Source: Anarhynchus alexandrinus (lineage: Eukaryota > Chordata > Aves > Charadriiformes > Charadriidae). From it: DNA of 64,000 bases. Position numbers and translations under genes: made by a program. Shown here in pieces: positions 12,370 to 26,039 of this stretch (position 1 is the stretch's first letter; each line of letters starts with the position of its first letter). The stretch is taken from NCBI GenBank assembly GCA_008711295.1, contig VUYV01000736.1, positions 52,390 through 116,389 on the forward strand, given 5' to 3'. The notes beneath the pieces were generated by a model. That model saw only the letters and a list, made by a program, of their open reading frames with translations, was not told the origin of the DNA and searched no databases.

Positions 12370-15300
12370 CCGGAGGTGAGGCCGGTTTTGTCACAGGCTG
12401 CCGGTACCCGTGGCTCTGCACCCAGACAACGCCTCTCCCTCCCACCTGGCAGGCAGGCAGAGAAAGGCTGCTGTGGGGGGAACAGTTTGGTTTTCCTTAA
12501 ACACGCTCCATTACCTGTGTTGGACTAAACATTCTGCAGAACAAAATGAAGACCAGCCGTCTCCCCAGAAGCACTTATAAAACATGGGGGACGACTGTGG
12601 CAGGCAGACTGGGGGTGATGCAGGAACCAGGAGGAGGAGAGACCACACAGTTGCATGCGCTGCTTGCGGGGCCCGGATGCAAACTGAATCACTTCTCGCT
12701 TCCTTCTTTCACGTACGAGTGGTGGATGCTGATAAGCACGCAGGGAGCTCACAGTGCGGACACTCAGACCGCGCTCCTGCGTCAGGAAGCTAGAGGAGGT
12801 CCAGGCCAGTCCAACCACAGTCTTTTCAATTTCCATGTCTCCTGTTGACCAGATGTTACCTCAGTGCTTTCCAGGACTGCTTTTAACATCACAAAGATTT
12901 AATTGTAGCCAAGTATGAGAATCTCCAGCCGGAGTTGGCCTTCCCACTCAGGGCCTGAAGCCTGAGCGACCTAAACACGGCATCAGGATGTCACCCTGTG
13001 TGGGAACAATCTTCTATCTCCAATAGATGCTGATACTCGGCACCCTTCCGGCACCATTTTTGTCAAGTCCTCTCCTTACTTTCATCACTGCCTTTACACA
13101 TACTCATCACTCCCGTAACTCCCTAGAGGGACAGATGGGCACTACAGTCCTCCATCTAGTTTGGAGAAACAGAGAGCAAAGCAAACAGCCTGCCTTTCTG
13201 ACATGCCAAAGGAGAGTCATTGGATACAGCTGCGCTTCCCAGCCATCAGACCCTGGATGTGTGCCACTGGGAACTGGAAGGGTAAACCATTACGGTTAAA
13301 AATTATTGTTACCTTCTATAGATGTAACACATATCCCGCCACAAACTTCCTCATCTAATCAGTGCCGGAAAAGAAGCCATCCTCCCACCCACCTGGCCAT
13401 TTTAACAGGCTGAACACATCCACCATAAGATTGTTTCAAAACAGCCTCTTACGATAAAATGTCATTTATTTTGTTGTGTTAAAAGCTCCCCAGGCCTTCG
13501 CTAAGCCTGACTTTGGAGGAGCTGCAGAAGTCTCCCTGCCTCTCCCAGGGATATGTCCTCTTCCAGGGCAGCCAAGATCAAAGTCTGGTCTAGAAAAAAT
13601 GAACTCACACTGGCCTTGCTCTGGGCCTTCAGGCTTTGTGAAGTCCTCTCACCATGGCTGGCTGCGCACAATGCACTCATGTTTATGCTTCCCTCAATCT
13701 CTCAGGAGTTAGGAGAGCATCAACTCAGAAACAATACAATCAGATTAAGTTAGTTCCATCTTTTCCCGCTAATTCCACCTACATTTTATTTAGACGGTGC
13801 ATTTGGATTCCTGAGGATATTTCTTCTCAGAACATCATGATCTCATGGTAGGTTACTGCTTGAACACATCCTTGACAGCATACCATTGACTATCACTTTT
13901 TTTCCAAAAACCACTTTGCAGAGATGATGAATTCAGTTTTTCAGCAATGGCAGAGACATGATAAAATACTTGTTACAATTATGAGCCAGTAGCACGAACT
14001 ACACTTAGAATTGTTTTATCTTTGTCTAAATTTTAAAACATGAAGATATGCAGTAAGAAATGAACGAAAGAAAATATACAAATGAATGTAATGAAGAAGA
14101 AATCCTCAATACCTGCCATGTATCTATTTCAATTTTCTGATTTTAAATGAAGAACTACTGAGACAAACCGCGTTTTTGGTGAATCTATAAAGAGCTTTCT
14201 TTGAAGACTGAAGGAGACATTGGGCCATAATTTTATGAACCTAGCACACTTTCCCTTCAACTTTATGCTATATCAGTTTTGGCTTCCTTTTCTTATTCTA
14301 CCCATTTAGACCATAAGTGTGTGGTGAAGAGATGATCTGGCACTCATTCTGCGCAATGCCTCCAGCAAAACAAAGCAAACGCATTCTCGGACAGTTCATA
14401 AGTGCTCCCACAATGATAGCATATCTGGCCTCCCAGGCTGCTGGCAGTGGGCAACACCTGATACCTCACAGAAAGTCAAAAACTATGAAAACAATAATAA
14501 TAATGCAAGTAGGCAGCCATAAACAGTGTAAAGCAACAGAAAAGTAGACTTCATCTAACCTCTGCAGTTTCTGCTCTTGACCATTGAATTGCATTGCTGA
14601 CATGAGTGGCGGCTGCTCCAGCGTACTATTGAAGGTTTGGGCACAAACGCAATGGGGGTGTGATGTGTAACGTAAGTACAACTGCTGGTAAGAGACGGGA
14701 ACTCATTCCTGCTTAGGACTTTCTTTTTACGCCTGTCATTTTTGGGGAATCACTTGCCTTGCCTCACTGAATGCATAACAATTGTGAGCAATGGGATGGA
14801 GACCCCAGGGTTCAGACTTTTTCCAGCTATCCATCTTTGGCAGAGTCACCTCCAGTAAGTGAGCTCCTATCCTCCTCAGGGCTGCGCAACTTCATGGGAT
14901 TCAGAAACACGGATGAAATTCTGGCCCCAGAAGAACGAAAGGTAAAACCTCTGTGAAATTTGTCAGGTTCAGAATTTTGCCACATGCTATCTGGCCTGCC
15001 CCGGGAGGTTTTACCCCAAAAAAGCTTTTTCAGGCGCAGCATCAAGACATTTCCAGCTGCCTGGCCACTGGCATGGTTCTCCAGAAAAGCATACCAATTT
15101 TACACATAAGCTACATCTCTGCACCTTATGATCAGGATGCCATTTATGTTGGTCCTAGTAATAAAATAACAGATTGAAACTCAATGTCCAACAGAAGACT
15201 GCATGGAATATGGTATCTTCTAGAGAGTATCCTAGATTTCTGTGTGGGAACCAACTGTACAAGGACGAAAGTCTTGGTGTTAAGAGCACATGCAGAGGGC

Positions 15301-15779
15301 AGTAATTTCTGTGCAGTTCTGAAACTGTTTGAAACAAGGTTATATCCCTGTTTCTTAGCACTGGTTATGATTGTTCCATGTATATGCATAATTTACAACT
15401 ACTTAAGCTTTGGTGGAAAAGCAAACACAATTTTGCATAGCCATACCACCTCTTAAACTTCTCCACCCTGTCCTTTTTATTATTATTTCTTTTTTTAACA
15501 GCCCTAAGGAAAACTCTTAGGAATTTTTCTAGGGGAGTTTGCCGGGAGTCGGGTAGATTCATGTGATAAAAATGCAGTTGTCCTCAAAACTTGTATAAAC
15601 AAATCTATAAAAGTAAATAGCAGCCCTTAGAGTATAAACAGAATGATACTCAATGTTAATTTTGAGATCTTTTCCTTATCTAGTAATGATTTTTTTTTCC
15701 CTAGTAGAAACCTTTGCCCACGCCCAAACACAATGTTTCTAACACAGATCCAGTCACCAGATATCTCTGTGCACAAAAC
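12370..15779. other. Unique non-coding DNA
   Basis: The first 500 bases are GC-richer, with overlapping frames of about 100 codons on both strands (12525-12848) and no recognisable protein. The rest is AT-rich and non-repetitive. A pyrimidine tract ending in AACAG at 15478-15501 resembles a splice acceptor, but no exon-like sequence follows it. Confidence 0.5.
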
Positions 15780-15830
15780 AGCTGCCTGAGTAACTTTAAC
15801 TTATTTGAGTAGCGATCAAAGCTGGTGTTT
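15780..15830. repeat. Possible sauropsid palindromic repeat fragment
   Basis: GCCTGAGTAACTTTAACTTA followed by TTTGAGTAGCGATC resembles the 'gagtaactttactcatgtgagtagtcccat' phrase of a common sauropsid repeat. The fragment is short and unpaired. Confidence 0.35.
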
Positions 15831-16512
15831 CTCTAGGTCCAGACCTAGCAAACCACTTAATTGCCTATTAATGTGAAACCATGGGGAACCAGCCCTGCTT
15901 AAAGTCCCACCACTGAGAACATTCAGTGACTTAGCTGGAAGGGCAGGCTTACGTACTCTGCTGAACTGGGCCACTGAGACTCCAGACCTGGTTGCCACTG
16001 TGCCAGGCAGGGCTATCTGAGGGAGGGCGGAGGCAAAAATTACATTTAAGCAGATAGAGACTGTGAATCCACTGCTTTGTGCAGTGAGTAGGTTCAATGC
16101 AATGAACTATGTAACTGATCTTCATGCAACCAAGCAACTTTTTTCAAGCTTAAGCCCAAGTTACACGTGCTGTGCATTAGTACAACAGCAAAGTGACAGA
16201 CCCATTTCCTGGGAAGCAAGTGAAGTCGTGACTGATGCATGTTGTAAACTTGCTGGAAAGAGTACACTTTGGTTGGTTTTTTTTAAGTGAACAACCATAC
16301 ACAACAAATACGTCTTTTCCTTAGCACCACTTCATATGATGCAGTACTGCAGATTGGGTTTCCAGAGAAAGGGCAGAAATGAAAAAAAATGTTTACAGAA
16401 CCTTGACAGCTCTAGAGGATAGTTTTTGCTTTATTTGCTATTGCTATTTATCAGGTCATGCATGTGTTGTTTTTTTAAATTTAATTCCTGCACTCAAACC
16501 ACTTTCTCTTTA

Positions 16513-16575
16513 CAAGGAATGGCTCAGTGGTTAGACTCAAGACTCTCAGATTTTGTTTCCAACTCTCCATTTGCT
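16513..16575 (+). repeat. MIR-type SINE, tRNA-like head remnant
   Basis: AATGGCTCAGTGGTTAGACT is the B-box-proximal head shared by MIR/CORE-SINE elements ('tagtggttagagcac'). It is followed by ACTCTCAGATTTTGTTTCCA, which aligns with 'actcaggagacctgggttc', and then by CTCTCCATTTGCT where MIR has 'ggctctgccac'. The CORE and tail are not recognisable, so the copy is truncated or worn. Orientation is plus. Confidence 0.45.
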
Positions 16576-16826
16576 GAGGGGGTAATGATATGTATACATA
16601 TCTTTAAATCACAAGGAACCTAATCCAAGTTTCAATGGCGTAACCTCATTGCATCCCAGCAGAGTGAGAACTCTTCTTCTTACTTCCACTTCACAGATAG
16701 GAACAAACACAAGTTCTTCAGGGGATGCTGCAAACTGGCACCGGCAACAGGTGGCATTAAAAGGTCACGCTGAAAACTGTGGTCTTGAGGAAAAGCCACA
16801 CACCCTCTTCAAAACACCAACAAAAT

Positions 16827-16853
16827 GGGCTGAGGGGAGAGGAGGGAGGTGGG
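16827..16853 (+). other. Canonical G-quadruplex motif
   Basis: Four G runs (16827-16829, 16834-16837, 16844-16846, 16851-16853) are separated by 4, 6 and 4 bases. This meets the usual G3+N1-7 pattern on the plus strand. There is no promoter-like context around it. Confidence 0.75.
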
Positions 16854-19800
16854 ATGTGGACAGCTGGTAGCTGCTGCCAGTTTGTTTAACAGCACTGAAT
16901 TTCAGTCAATACCCTCATCACTACTCTATTTAATGTTCTTGCAAGCTTTTCAGTGCACTGGCATGAGCAATCCAGAAAACAAACCAACCACCAAACCACA
17001 AAAAAACAAAACACACCTTCATGCAAAGTAACAAAAAGAGTTAAGTTTCATTCATCATCAAAAATCATCATTTATTTTAAAAAGTGTTCCTTTGCACATC
17101 ATATAATATCATCATTCAATTGACTTTAACAGAGAAATGAGGTATTTTCAACTCCTTAAATGGGAAAAATAATTGCTGATATTCTGTTTTCTCATAATAA
17201 TATTGATGATGACGATGCCACTGAAAACTCACTCAGTAGAAAACTCTAGCAGTTTCTGATTGACTCAGTACTTTCAGGGCGATGCTATCTTTCAGATTCG
17301 CTAACGACAGATTCTACTCCTGAACCTTGTCCCCTGATGTTTGTGAAATGACCCCGATCGCATGGGTTATCTCCCCAGTCCTGGCAACTCATCCCAGCTT
17401 CAGTTTGTTTTAACACTGCGTTTCTCTCATCTTCTACTTCGGGTACGCTGTCCTTATGTCACCCCGAAGAGGAACCGAGGAATTGAGAGGAATTCTTGGG
17501 GACAGCAGAGAGAAAATAGGAGGATTAAGGCAAGAAACTATTTGTCTGCAATCCCATTAGTGGAGCAAATGCTTTATGAGGTTACTTTGTGGGGAACATG
17601 CCCTGTCCAATAGTAAAAAACCCTCCATGCAGCTGCTCTGTAAAATCCAAAAGTATAAAACACTTCTTTGAAGCCAAATTAATGATCCACAGCACGTTGG
17701 AAGGCATTTCTTCTGACGTTTCCGTAGACATAACGTTCTTTCACCCTTTTGCCTTTCAGCAGAGCCTCAGGACCGGACTTGCTCAGATTGATAAAGTCAG
17801 GAATAGAAAACACCGGCAGGGATTGCCACAATGGAAACTACAATGAGGAATACAGGATGTATATTGTGCCTACAGCTATCGCTCTAAGTAACTCTAGGCT
17901 GAACGTTTGGGGATATAAAGGAGGTACTTTATGCCCATTCTACTATGACTTAAGAATAGAAATGACAAAGATTATAATTCTCTTAATCTGGTTTCTTAAT
18001 GCTTCCTCTTGGTTTTATCTGGTCAGTATCCCTTTTGTTTAGCAGTAAAGTTTTAATTTGTATAATTTGGTCTGTAGAGAACTAAAAGATGGCCTGCATT
18101 TATAAACTGCTGAACACTATCATAAAAATCTTCTGCAGTACCTAGATAATTACCTTGAAACAATGGAATTTCTGGAAGTCAAATCTTGCCCCTCACAGTA
18201 AAATAAAACTAAGGAAAACCAAACCAGAAAGGCTAAAGAATAAGAGATAACTTATAAGAGAGCCTATTTCAGGTACTGGGAGGGGTACAAAAAGCTCTCA
18301 GCCATTCGGCAGAAGCCCCTAATTACCAGTGAAAGCGTGGGCCTTTCAGGCAGTTTGTAGATCTTGGGGACAATTTCCCCACCAGCCTGTTGCCTGCCCT
18401 CCACTGGCCATGCCTTTCCCTCTGGATCTGTGCACACCTGCAAGGACCAGGGTTCTACCGATGGCAATGCCAATAGGATCACCATTCATTTCTGTGTAAC
18501 ATTCTCCAAAACTCTGTATGCATTAGCAAATGGAGCGCACTAAACAACCTTCTCTCAGTTTCGTCACATCTTACCTGACCCAGTATCCTAAACAGACAGA
18601 GCTCCAAATATTGCTCTCCAGTGGAAGGAGTTGGTTGCATATCCTGCTCTCCCTTTCCTACCTACCCACTTACAACTGCTCTGGTTCCTTTAGGGAGTGG
18701 ATCGCATCCAGGAGGCATGCATGAGCTTCCTCCCCAGTTATTGTGTTTCAGATAGAAATGGCTTTCCAATTTACAGCTACTGTTTCTCTAAGGTGCCCAT
18801 ACTAAACAGCTAGGACATTGCTCCTCTTCTTTTCTGCAAGCTCAACCCATAGCAGTTTCTCTAGGGGATAAAGCACAGTGGCTCTAGACTCTGCTCTGCA
18901 AAAGGAAATCCATGAAAAGATCATGTATGTGAAATCTCTGTCTAAGAGCATCTGAGACCCAAGGGATACTGTAACATCCAAATGCAACTGAAGGAGGGTA
19001 AGTCACTGCTTAGATATACTAGGGGTTGCTTTCAGTACCTCTTAATGTTGGGCAAAGTTTGGTTCATGTTTTTTCACATGATGCACACAAGGGCAGCCTT
19101 CAAGCCCTTGAGCTACTTGCCCAGTGACTGAGGATCTGATAATTTTTAAACAATTTCAGAGGAGCTTTAATTAAAACCCATTTCTGGCCTATAGAAGAGC
19201 TGAGAGCGATTGCACCAGTGGCTTCAGACTTGCAGATATACGGAACTGTGGAACAAAACGTATTTATCAGTGTAACCTCACAGGGGAGTGCCGTACACAC
19301 CACAGGACAAATGCTGACCTCAGTTGCTAGGAGACTTCCATTTACCTTCTCACGAATGCCACATTTAGACCAGAACAGGTAACAGCCTCAGCTCCTCAAT
19401 TTGCCCTCCTTCTTGGGCTGAGCGTATGAATCCAGCGAGTGGACTTGAAATGTCTGGATGGCTCCCCACCCACAGCCCCTCTTGGCCTAATAAAACCCCT
19501 TCCCTCCCTCCTCAACACATGCTGGAGCCTGCAGAAAGCAGTAAAGCATCGCTGCAGCAGCACTTGGTGACCTTGAACGACCTCAACAGGTGCATTGCTC
19601 TTGCGGAAAACACATGTTGCTCTGTCACTATTAATACACCAGGAGTGTGAATGGCATATGCATGTTTGTTTGCGTGGGGAGCATAAATTACGGAGTTCCC
19701 AGGTCTGCAGTCGTCACCTCTTGCAGCTCTAACAGCGCCGTTTCTGGGGACAGCCTGGGCACAGGACCACAGGCACTTGGGCTCAGTGAGGAGCGAAGCC

Positions 19801-20724
19801 CCGACGGTCAGGCAGTCATGGGGAGGTGTGCGAGGGCAGACCCAGGATGCCGTTCAGCTGAAGGTCTCAATGCTCTGGTGACTGAGAGGGTTCACAGATC
19901 AGGAAAGAAAAGAAATTAATCGCGCTGCCTCCAGACTGCCTGGCTGAAGAAATCTTTCCATTGACAGCCTCCCGCACTGTCACGTGGACAAGCTGCTTGG
20001 TCCTCGCGCTATTAAGTACAAGGCAGGAGCTGTTTATTGTTTCTGATTTAAGAATTCAAAATGGCAAGTCAAATTAATTTCCTGGGAAGTGAAAAGAGGA
20101 GAAGTACAGTTAAACAGTCCCTCTACTCAGCATCAGCTCTGTATTCACCATAGCAAAGACATACCTCGCAGGGCTAACAGCAGTGGGGTGACATGTCCCC
20201 AAAACTGTATTTTTCCCCTGGATAGCTCTGGAGCCGTGCACGGCAGAAAAATAAGGTCTACTTTTGTAGCAAGCAAAAAGGAGCACAGATCATGAACTTA
20301 TGGACAGAAAACAGGTTACCTGCAGAAGGCAAAAACCCCCATTCCCTTCCAGCTCTTAGCCTGACCACAGTCGCCATTTCCAAGCCACACCGAGAGTAAA
20401 GGGGAAAGATGATGAAAGTAAAGTGCTCTATGCTCATTTATCTCAGGACCTCCCAGTTTTGTGTACAGATAGAGGAAATAGTGCCCCTGAAACCTCTGCC
20501 TCACGGCTGGAAGATCTCTAGAAGGTGAAAAAGGTTTCAAACTTCCCTGTGATCTTATCAACCCATGTTTTCATTGATCAGACTCCACCACTCCTGCCAC
20601 ATGAAAGCCTTGGCTCAGCAGTGCAAAATGAAAACAGAAAACATGAGGCAGGTAGCACTATTTTTTCCCCCTGAATTCACACAGCTGTGCTACAAACCTG
20701 TACCTTATCTAAATTACTGATGCA
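16854..20724. other. Unique non-coding DNA
   Basis: AT-rich up to about 18.3 kb, then mixed. The frames are 60 to 97 codons and none is recognised. CpG is slightly more frequent around 19.7-19.95 kb but far below an island. No dispersed repeat is called. Confidence 0.5.
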
Positions 20725-20737
20725 AGAGAGAGAGAGA
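20725..20737. repeat. Short (AG)n microsatellite
   Basis: AGAGAGAGAGAGA after TGCA, six dinucleotide units. An A-rich tract follows at about 20846-20857. Confidence 0.85.
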
Positions 20738-23700
20738 CAGAAGAAATACATACGCGCCCCACACATCAAGTGTACGGGGACTAGAGTGGAGAAAGCCTGC
20801 ATCCTCTACATTCATGGAGAAAGCAATGATAAAGCAAACCAAAAAGAAAAAAAAAACCACTGCTGACAGCTTAAAGGAAGGAAGATTAGCTTTTTATTGC
20901 CCCAAAGGGGTCATGCCTGTGCGTGGTGAAACCATGGCCATTAGCAACAGAGAATACACGTAGGAAGTGTTACCACCCATGACATCCTTTGCAGCCACCC
21001 AGGAGTCCAGACCTCACACAGGGGTAACATCTTTTTCAGCGAAGTGGCTGATAAAGAGGATGTTCCCACACCCCTGCCCATTCCTCCTCCTCCCTTTGTG
21101 CAGGAATAGTTCATAGTGCTTCAGGCAAACAAGGCAAGAATCAGCCTCGACCATAACCTCCCACTGGTGACACAGTACAAATGTTATTGGCCCTGATGCA
21201 AGGAGGCAATGAGATTAGATCTCTGTGCAGCCAACTAACTGCCTCTTGGCTGATGAGACCACCTTCATACTCTCAGGGCAGTCCCATATATCCCGTCTCA
21301 CCTTTTGTGTCCCCTAGCTAGGTCCTTTTCTCTTGGGCTCACACTGCTCCTGCTGGCCAGTCAGTACTGTAAGGCAGGCTGCATCTGATGCCTGTGCAGA
21401 TGGGGAAAACCTCTGTTGTCTTTTGCTGCACCAGACCTCTTCCAGACTTGCCTCCTTATCACCTGTTTCCCATCCAAAACTTACACCCCAAAGCCCAGCA
21501 AAAGGCAGATCTATGGACGTGCCCACCCTGCTGCACAGAGCTGCAACTGCCTAACACTGTGCTTCTTGTGGCTGTACAGACCAAGGAGAGCCTGGGAGGG
21601 CACAGCTCAAGCTGCTCCTCACCCGAGGTGGCACTAAACCAATTTTTTCTTTTCTAAAGCACAGATAACAGTCAAACAAAATTAAAAGAGATCTCGACTT
21701 GTATACGTCTTTGGAAAAATAACTATTAGAGCAAACAAGGCAGGAACTTGATGTTGCCGGGGCAGGGCTCCCTGCTTCTCTACCCGCAGGCAGCCTGCCC
21801 TGTCTCTCCTCCTGCCTTCTCAGCGGGGTGTCCCGTAGAAGCACTGTGGTCTGCAGGCCCCAGAGTTACCATTTGACTCTGCGTGGCATCCAGCAGTGTC
21901 TTCATTGACTACCAGGGGCTGTACCCACAAGAAGATCCAGAGTGTAATACGCAGGGAAGGCACAGACCTGATGGGCCCAAGCAATACGCTAGAGCATCGT
22001 ATCGATGCCTATTGATTGACCCATCCCCTACACAAAGGAAAGAAAAGAAGCTCAAAGCAAACCATCTTTTGCAGGCATGACAGCTGTTACAGTCTTTGGC
22101 AGGAGCCGCAGTTCGTACTGCAGCCTTGTCACTCTCCACCCCTTTACTGCAGTTCCTTTCCTTCACGGACCACCTCCACTGAGCAAGCAACTTGGGAAGG
22201 CTGATGGCAGCCCCACGACATCTTGGGACGACTGCACAGCGTTGCTTCCCTGCTCCATTTTCCTGATGCCTTCTGCCTATTTGCCTCTTTTCTGGGCCAC
22301 CTTTAAGCAAGGGCAATGAAAAAAAGGAAAGGATCTAGAAACACTGGACTGGGATATAGTCTTTAACTGCTCATTAATGGCATTGCAATGGAAACAGGTA
22401 GCAGCTGTGGCTCTCCAGCCCTCACCATGCAGCTTGCTATGGCTTACTCCCTGCTCTCACACAAATTGATTAGTTTGAAAAAAACTGTTTATCACAAAAG
22501 CATTCATTTAATATAACTCTCCACAGAGGCCTCAGATAACATGCTTCACAGGTCCCATTCTCAGAGTCATAATGATCAGCTCAATCCCCTGCAGCCTCAA
22601 ATCCCTTATTTAACAAGCACTTTTGGATCCCAGTACAGTATTACACAGCTGACAAAGCAGCAATTAAAGAGAAATATTTTTAAAAGGTAGGGAAGGCGAG
22701 AGAATAATCAGAGATACAATTGCCAGATCCTTGTGTTAACTAAGGACACCAGAGAAGTACGGCTGATCCGGCCTCCTCACCACTTAATGTGAATAAACAG
22801 CTTAAGAGTGGGAGAGGCTGAAAGGGGAGCAGCCTCCTCCCCTGTCACGGGAGAGGGAATGTGATGATCACCAAGTACCAGAAAAGCTCCCGTTTGTGAA
22901 ACCCGTGAAGAGAAGGAGCCTGCCGCTCCTCCCCACAGCTTCCTAGCAGTGATCATGAGCTCCTGGCGCAGTGTCTCTCATCACGCCATCTCATGGCAAG
23001 TCTCACATCATCTTCATGATACAGAAACACAACCAGATTAAAAGACAAAAGCTTTCTGACAGCCTGTTCTTTCAGATGCCTCTGTTTCTGGATGTATGAC
23101 CAAAACCCTTATGCTTATGTTTTCTGAAAAGCCGCCCTGAACCTAAACCAGCGCCATCAGCCTTTCCCAGAGCCACACAGACAAGCCTTCACATCCTCAG
23201 AAAACACAAAACACAGTCCCCACACCTCAGGGAGGAGAAGGGACCTTGAGGGAACAGTGCAGGGTATCACCACAGAGCAGCTCCTCTCCTCTCCCAAGGC
23301 AGAAGGTTTCTGCAATGGGCATGGGTGCAGTGCTAAGTCCCAGGTCTGCTGGCACGGCAGCTCCCCTCCAGCCACTGGCCGACCATATGCCATCTGCGAG
23401 CAAGGGGTCGACAGCCTTGGATGTACAGCAAACCGCTGGAAGGAAGGCCTGACCGACTGTGCCCTTTACGCCGTTCGCCTAACGGCTGGCGTCGTTTAAA
23501 TTAAAACACTAACCATTAAGTTTAGTCCCTGGCAGGCTGCAGAGAGGCAAGGCCGTATTTTTCAGAGAGAAATTATTAGCTGAGAAGCAAAATAAACAGC
23601 GCAGTCTTGACCTCACACTCCTCTTGCCAATAAAGCCTAACCAGGGAGCAAAAGGGACAAAAACCCAAGCACAGAAGAAATACGACGGAGTGCAATCTTC

Positions 23701-26025
23701 TCCCTCCAGCATGCGAGGGGCTGGCTCTTCCCCTGCAGAAGCGCTATCGTGCACCTCCACCACCAAGCTCTCCACGGCACAAACAGCTGCATGGCCATGC
23801 ACCTGCAATATAAAGGTCTGTACCCCGCAACTATAGAAAAGAGCTGCACTGCCATCCCTAGACAGTCTAGAGGTTTCCCTACGAAGGACGGTTTTACTAG
23901 AGCTGGGTACTGGAGAATGGCTTTTGCCAGTTCAGCAAAACAATTTCTGCTGCCTAGGTTTCACAATCACTTTTCTTCTCAAAAAAAGTGGCCTGGTAAA
24001 GCACCTAAATGACACCTGAAGGATAGTTTTGACGTAAGTCACTTTTATCCTTCTGATAAAAACAAATTGAAAAGACACATATGACGGTAGTACAAATACG
24101 TTACGCTAAATGACTCCTAAACAGCAAAATGCAAGCTTTTCCAGGAAGGGTTCAATATTGAACCGGGCTCTAGATCTGAATTTTGTAATGGCTTCCGTCT
24201 CCATTACTGCAAGCACAAGAGCATCGCAGTCACTCAGCTCAGCCCTCCTCCTGTACCAGTGGCCTGTGAATACAGCCCCTCTTTAGGTTGGCATCAACCA
24301 CCCTAGCTTCTGTAAACAAACTTATCAGATGTTTAAAAGTAAAATAGAAGGGAAATGGGCCAGGAAATTATCCAATATAGTTCTGAATGAGTGTTTGGAG
24401 CGGCAGAGACCTCAGGAGTCCCATAGCTACCACTGCTGGGAAACCATCCCCAGCTAACAAAGACATAAAAAGACCCACCCAAGTAGGAGAAGGGCTGCAA
24501 AGCTAAGGAACCAGGAGAAGCCATGAAAGAAAATACATTATTAAGGAAAAAGAAAAAAATCAAAGCAAAAAACACCAAAGGGGAAAGAAATAAGTCTCCA
24601 GGATTAGCAGGGAGAAGTACAGATTTAAGAGAGATCCATTGTGCGAGTACAGCTTTATAAAAGCCTACAACACAACGACCTTTAAAAATAGCTTTATTTC
24701 TATTGCCAAAGCACCACCACAACCTGCATCAAATAAAGTTACAATCCATCAAGGAGCTGAATGCACTGGCTTTAATGGGATTTCATGGTGCTCAGTAACT
24801 TGCAGGATTAGGTCCCTCCCACAAAGCGCTAAATTGTCTAGGAAAACACACAGGAGGAAACAACAGTGAAACAACCCTGGAGAGTTACACTACGTGCAAT
24901 CTTTTACATATAACTGAATGCTATCAGCTGTTATAATAATGAACATGTCCAATATACCAAACTGGAATTGCTACACTGATGCAGGGCACTGAAAGCTTTT
25001 GAAAAAAAGCACTGTTTTCCTTAGCTGTTTCATGTGAGCTTACAGCAAACAGCCAGGCTCTTTCTTGTGTGTTTCGGGGTGGGACATTACCCTTTTTTTC
25101 AGTTACGTTGCTTATAAAAGCAAGGAATGGTTATCGATGGCAACAGTTAGGTTACCTCCTATCCCAAATCATCCCTCTTGATCATCACCTTGCAAAGTCT
25201 GCAAGTCCAAAGCACTGGTTACTCCAAACTGCGGGGGTACAAGGTTGGTGAGATTGCGGTTACATCCCTTGTGCCTTATGCCACACTCATATTTAAACAC
25301 GTTTTTAAACCTGGGACTGTCAGCTTTTTAAGAGTAAAGGCTTGGCATTGAGTGAGACAGGCTGTGGGGCAACCACAGCACGGCTCTCAAGGTACCGCCT
25401 CATTTGCTGGTGAGATTCAACCAGGGCGAACGGCACGGCCCCGGCTGCAACTCTGCACAAGGAGACTGCAGCCAGGAAGGGGTGGTTGGCACTGTGCTGC
25501 GCCAGGCAGCGCCGCTGAGCAAACCTGGGATGGACGTTCATGAGGGACCGCATCCCTGCATGAACAAAGGAGGGACCGAGTTAAGCATCCACATTTGACA
25601 TACCTAGAGGTTTCAGGAATTTCTTTTGGTGACCAGGACAATTTCTAAACCATTTTTGGTAAGAAAAGCGCACTGGCGCTCCAGGAGCAGGGAGATACCA
25701 TCAACCGCATTTTCATGCTCTCCCTTCTTTCAGGGGTCAGCTTAGAGAGGTAATTTACATAAAAGTAGCACCACACTTTCCATTATTACAGTTTTTTATG
25801 GTGTCTTCAAAGCACGTGGTAACAACCATAGAGGAGAGGACTTATGCTCTAAAAATTCACCTGGAATAACAACAGGGTGCACAACTTGCACAAAACCAGG
25901 TGAAGAGATGCCAGGAGGAAGGGAACTGCCTAGAAAGAGAGCACGCTGTGCTCACCTGTGATAAGGAGAGATGCTCTGGGTGTGGATATCACTGCTGGTG
26001 GGGTACCAGGATAACAGGAACAGCC
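20738..26025. other. Unique non-coding DNA
   Basis: Moderately GC-rich at 21.2-22.3 kb and 23.1-23.9 kb, where opposing frames of up to 135 codons (21909-22316, minus) overlap plus frames of similar length. Overlap on both strands points to low stop density, not coding. Candidate GC-box or CpG-island structure is absent. Confidence 0.5.
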
Positions 26026-26039
26026 AAAAAAAAAAAAAA
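26026..26039. repeat. Poly-A homopolymer (A14)
   Basis: Fourteen A residues between AGCC and GAGAGG. It could be the tail of a retroposed sequence on the plus strand, but no recognisable body precedes it. Confidence 0.9.

Noticed and set aside
18997..19050. GGGTAAGTCACTGCTTAGAT as a MIR CORE fragment
   Set aside because: One short phrase matches, but the following blocks expected of MIR are absent.
19780..19950. Possible CpG island
   Set aside because: The handful of CpG sites over 170 bases is too sparse and short, and no promoter or first-exon signal lies nearby.
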